Assembly: GCA_002399505.1 (NCBI GenBank)
Contig: DHDT01000024.1
Location: 1 to 5,319, forward strand
Length of the DNA stretch: 5,319 bases
Direction of reading: 5' to 3'
Source: Caryophanales bacterium UBA4869
GTDB lineage: Bacteria; Bacillota_I; Bacilli_A; RFN20; CAG-288
How positions within the stretch are numbered: the first letter of the stretch is position 1; every line of letters begins with the position of its first letter. A model generated the notes under the pieces. That model did no database searches. It was not told the DNA's origin and worked only from the letters and a program-made list of their open reading frames with translations. The position numbers and the translations under genes are program-made. This document shows, piece after piece, positions 3,705-5,319 of this stretch.

Positions 3705-5319
3705 TTATTTGCTTAAAAATCCTTGTTCAAATGCTCCAGGAAATTGGAACTTCCTGTCTCTTCCTTCAAAAGTGACAGTGATGAATCCGGAAGCTTTATC
3801 AATTGCTTTCACTGTCCCTTTACCAAAGGCTTTATGAGAAACTATTGATCCAACACATAAATCAGATAAATCGACTTTCTTAATTGGCTTTTCGTAGAAA
3901 GGTGTCACTGTATTCTTTATAATTGTTTCCTTGGTTGGGGAAACAAAAGAATGTTTTGTCTCTTTGACAAGCGGTCCTCTGATGTTATCTATATTTGGCT
4001 TAATTCTTTCAACAATAGGTCCATCATTCTCTTCATCATTATCATCATCATAGGATACATTGTTATTTGCATCATCAAAATATGGACGATTAATTGAATT
4101 AAAAGGCATTGGATTATATTTTTGGGAATCTAAAAGTTCTCCTGCCATTTTGTCGTAATCATCTTTGGAAATAACCGTGTTGAATAAGCCGACTTTTTCA
4201 CCTTCGTGTTTATTGATACCAGTATAGTTAAGAGACGAATCCTCGTATCGTTTGAATTTATAAACGGTATCGTTCATTAAGGCTTCATTAAATACACCCA
4301 AAGATACAAGCAAATCAAAATCTTTTACTGTTAGACCGGTGACTTTTTTGAACAAAGAAGGCTCAAGTTGAGTAATGACATCCTTAAGGCTGTATTCTCG
4401 ATAGTCAGTAAGATACATAAAGACAGGGATTCTTGTGGCAAACTTGATGAGCTTATCCTGTATCTCTTTTCTCTTAGATTTGTATTCTTTTTCTTCTTCA
4501 GTAAGTTCGCGCTTTTCTTTAGGAGTGACATCTTTGCCATCCTTCTTGGCTTTTTTGACGGCTTCAGATTTATTGATGATTGTTTTGATATCATCATTCA
4601 ATGAACGGAAGCCTTCAATTCTCATCAAAGCATCCATAGCTTCTTGACTGGCAAGAAGTCTTTGGAGAGTAGCATTGTCAACATTTACCAGAAGAGCGGA
4701 TTCCCACCTCTTAGCAAGAAGGGTTGCCGTAGTTCCAGACATTGCAAGATCTAATATTTCAGCTGCATTGACTTGTCTCATACTGCTTCCGTTATATGCA
4801 AGAACAGGGAGGAAGTTGATAAAGTCACCAACCTTCTTCTCTGGATTAGCTTCCTTTACATTAAGACGGCAGGAATAATCTGAAATCTGACGCAAAGCTC
4901 TATTTAAAGCAAAATCAAAAACATAGCATTCCTTTTTCAAAATCTCTGTCGTTCCATCTTCTTTCTTAATAGTCCAAGGGCTTTGAACACGAAAGGCTGC
5001 TTGGAAATAGGTTTCAGGACTAGAAAGGTTTCTGAGCATAAAAATCCCTGTCCAAGGTTTGATAGTGACACCTGTTGTCAATTTTCCGCAAGAAAGCGTG
5101 ATAGTTTTTGAATTCAAAGGATCGTTCATGGATTCCTGAACTGGTTTTAAGGCATCAATTCCTATGCCAGCTTCAGGACCGGCACAGACATTGATTGTAT
5201 AGTCATGATAAAAAGCATTCTGTGGCATAGTCAAAAGATTAGCCATAGCCTGACAGGAAGCAACGTTAGGCATAAACCAAAGCGTATGAGACAAAACACT
5301 TAAAAGTCTGGTATCTGAA
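3705..5319 (-). CDS. SF2 helicase of a restriction-type protein, N-terminus outside window
   Basis: The frame is open at the right edge. A TTG at 5294 is not a real start, because coherent sequence (SDTRLLSV) precedes it. 537 residues are visible. Residues 1-130 are the end of the second RecA-like domain of a superfamily-2 ATPase: TLWFMPNVASCQAM (11-24), KTITLSCGKLTTGVTI (71-86, motif V), then WTGIFMLRNLSSPETYFQAAFRVQSPW (89-115), where Q-A-A-F-R-V-Q is motif VI with the arginine finger, and YVFDFALNRAL. A charged Lys/Glu segment (about 252-288), RIPVFMYLTDYREYSL (296-311), an acidic linker (about 422-433) and a C-terminal domain (about 486-537) follow. The C-terminal domain, VGSIVSHKAFGKGTVKAID then FPGAFEQGFL, resembles the Tudor-like tail of PcrA/UvrD. 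Motifs I-III and any nuclease domain lie outside the window. Large proteins with this helicase block are usually annotated as restriction or DEAD/DEAH proteins; a DNA-translocating defence role is inference. Confidence 0.82.
   Translation of the reverse strand, partial: SDTRLLSVLSHTLWFMPNVASCQAMANLLTMPQNAFYHDYTINVCAGPEAGIGIDALKPVQESMNDPLNSKTITLSCGKLTTGVTIKPWTGIFMLRNLSSPETYFQAAFRVQSPWTIKKEDGTTEILKKECYVFDFALNRALRQISDYSCRLNVKEANPEKKVGDFINFLPVLAYNGSSMRQVNAAEILDLAMSGTTATLLAKRWESALLVNVDNATLQRLLASQEAMDALMRIEGFRSLNDDIKTIINKSEAVKKAKKDGKDVTPKEKRELTEEEKEYKSKRKEIQDKLIKFATRIPVFMYLTDYREYSLKDVITQLEPSLFKKVTGLTVKDFDLLVSLGVFNEALMNDTVYKFKRYEDSSLNYTGINKHEGEKVGLFNTVISKDDYDKMAGELLDSQKYNPMPFNSINRPYFDDANNNVSYDDDNDEENDGPIVERIKPNIDNIRGPLVKETKHSFVSPTKETIIKNTVTPFYEKPIKKVDLSDLCVGSIVSHKAFGKGTVKAIDKASGFITVTFEGRDRKFQFPGAFEQGFLSK

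Noticed and set aside
4331..4878. Several open frames inside the helicase region (4331-4597 minus; 4368-4604, 4435-4647 and 4675-4878 plus)
   Set aside because: All are shadows of the long helicase frame, with low-complexity products.
1..5319. tRNA, rRNA, CRISPR array or riboswitch
   Set aside because: No cloverleaf with a T-loop GTTCRA pattern, no regularly spaced repeats beyond the two palindromes, and no known aptamer core were seen on either strand.

Overview
The window looks like an AT-rich bacterial accessory region, most simply a low-GC Bacillota-type genome. Strong Shine-Dalgarno sites, TATAAT-like -10 boxes and use of TGA only as a stop point that way, but no marker gene fixes the taxon. 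Two GC-richer islands, about 381-1570 and 3001-3307, use many AGG arginine codons and are dead transposable elements with a base composition unlike their surroundings.

Left to right: 1-274 (minus) is the N-terminal part of an XRE/Cro-type HTH regulator that runs off the window, with an extended -10 promoter and a small inverted repeat upstream. Positions 381-1570 hold a non-autonomous IS66-family element. Both terminal inverted repeats survive, but its interior is a collapsed tnpA'-'tnpB'-'tnpC scar with in-frame stops, one frameshift and no first catalytic Asp. Near its right end lie two tandem 18-bp palindromes spaced exactly 20 bp apart. Positions 1597-1779 are the C-terminal remnant of an unknown plus-strand gene. 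It abuts the convergent 1780-2823 minus-strand gene, an intact 347-residue DUF2971-type protein with its own promoter and ribosome binding site. Positions 2824-3000 are non-coding and end in a T9G7 tract. Positions 3007-3307 are an IS30-family transposase remnant.

The right third is a minus-strand unit. It begins outside the window with a large superfamily-2 helicase of the restriction-enzyme type (3705-5319, C-terminal 537 residues seen: helicase motifs V and VI, then a PcrA-tail-like C-terminal domain). It continues into a small DeoR-like HTH protein (3346-3639), which is preceded by an in-frame 17-codon mini-ORF.

Taken together this looks like an eroded defence or mobile-island neighbourhood: a restriction-type helicase, a DUF2971 orphan, a phage-type repressor and IS debris. 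The defence reading is inference from family and context. Nothing in the window proves a new system. The least explained items are the DUF2971 orphan, the paired palindromes, and the helicase plus mini-ORF plus HTH arrangement.
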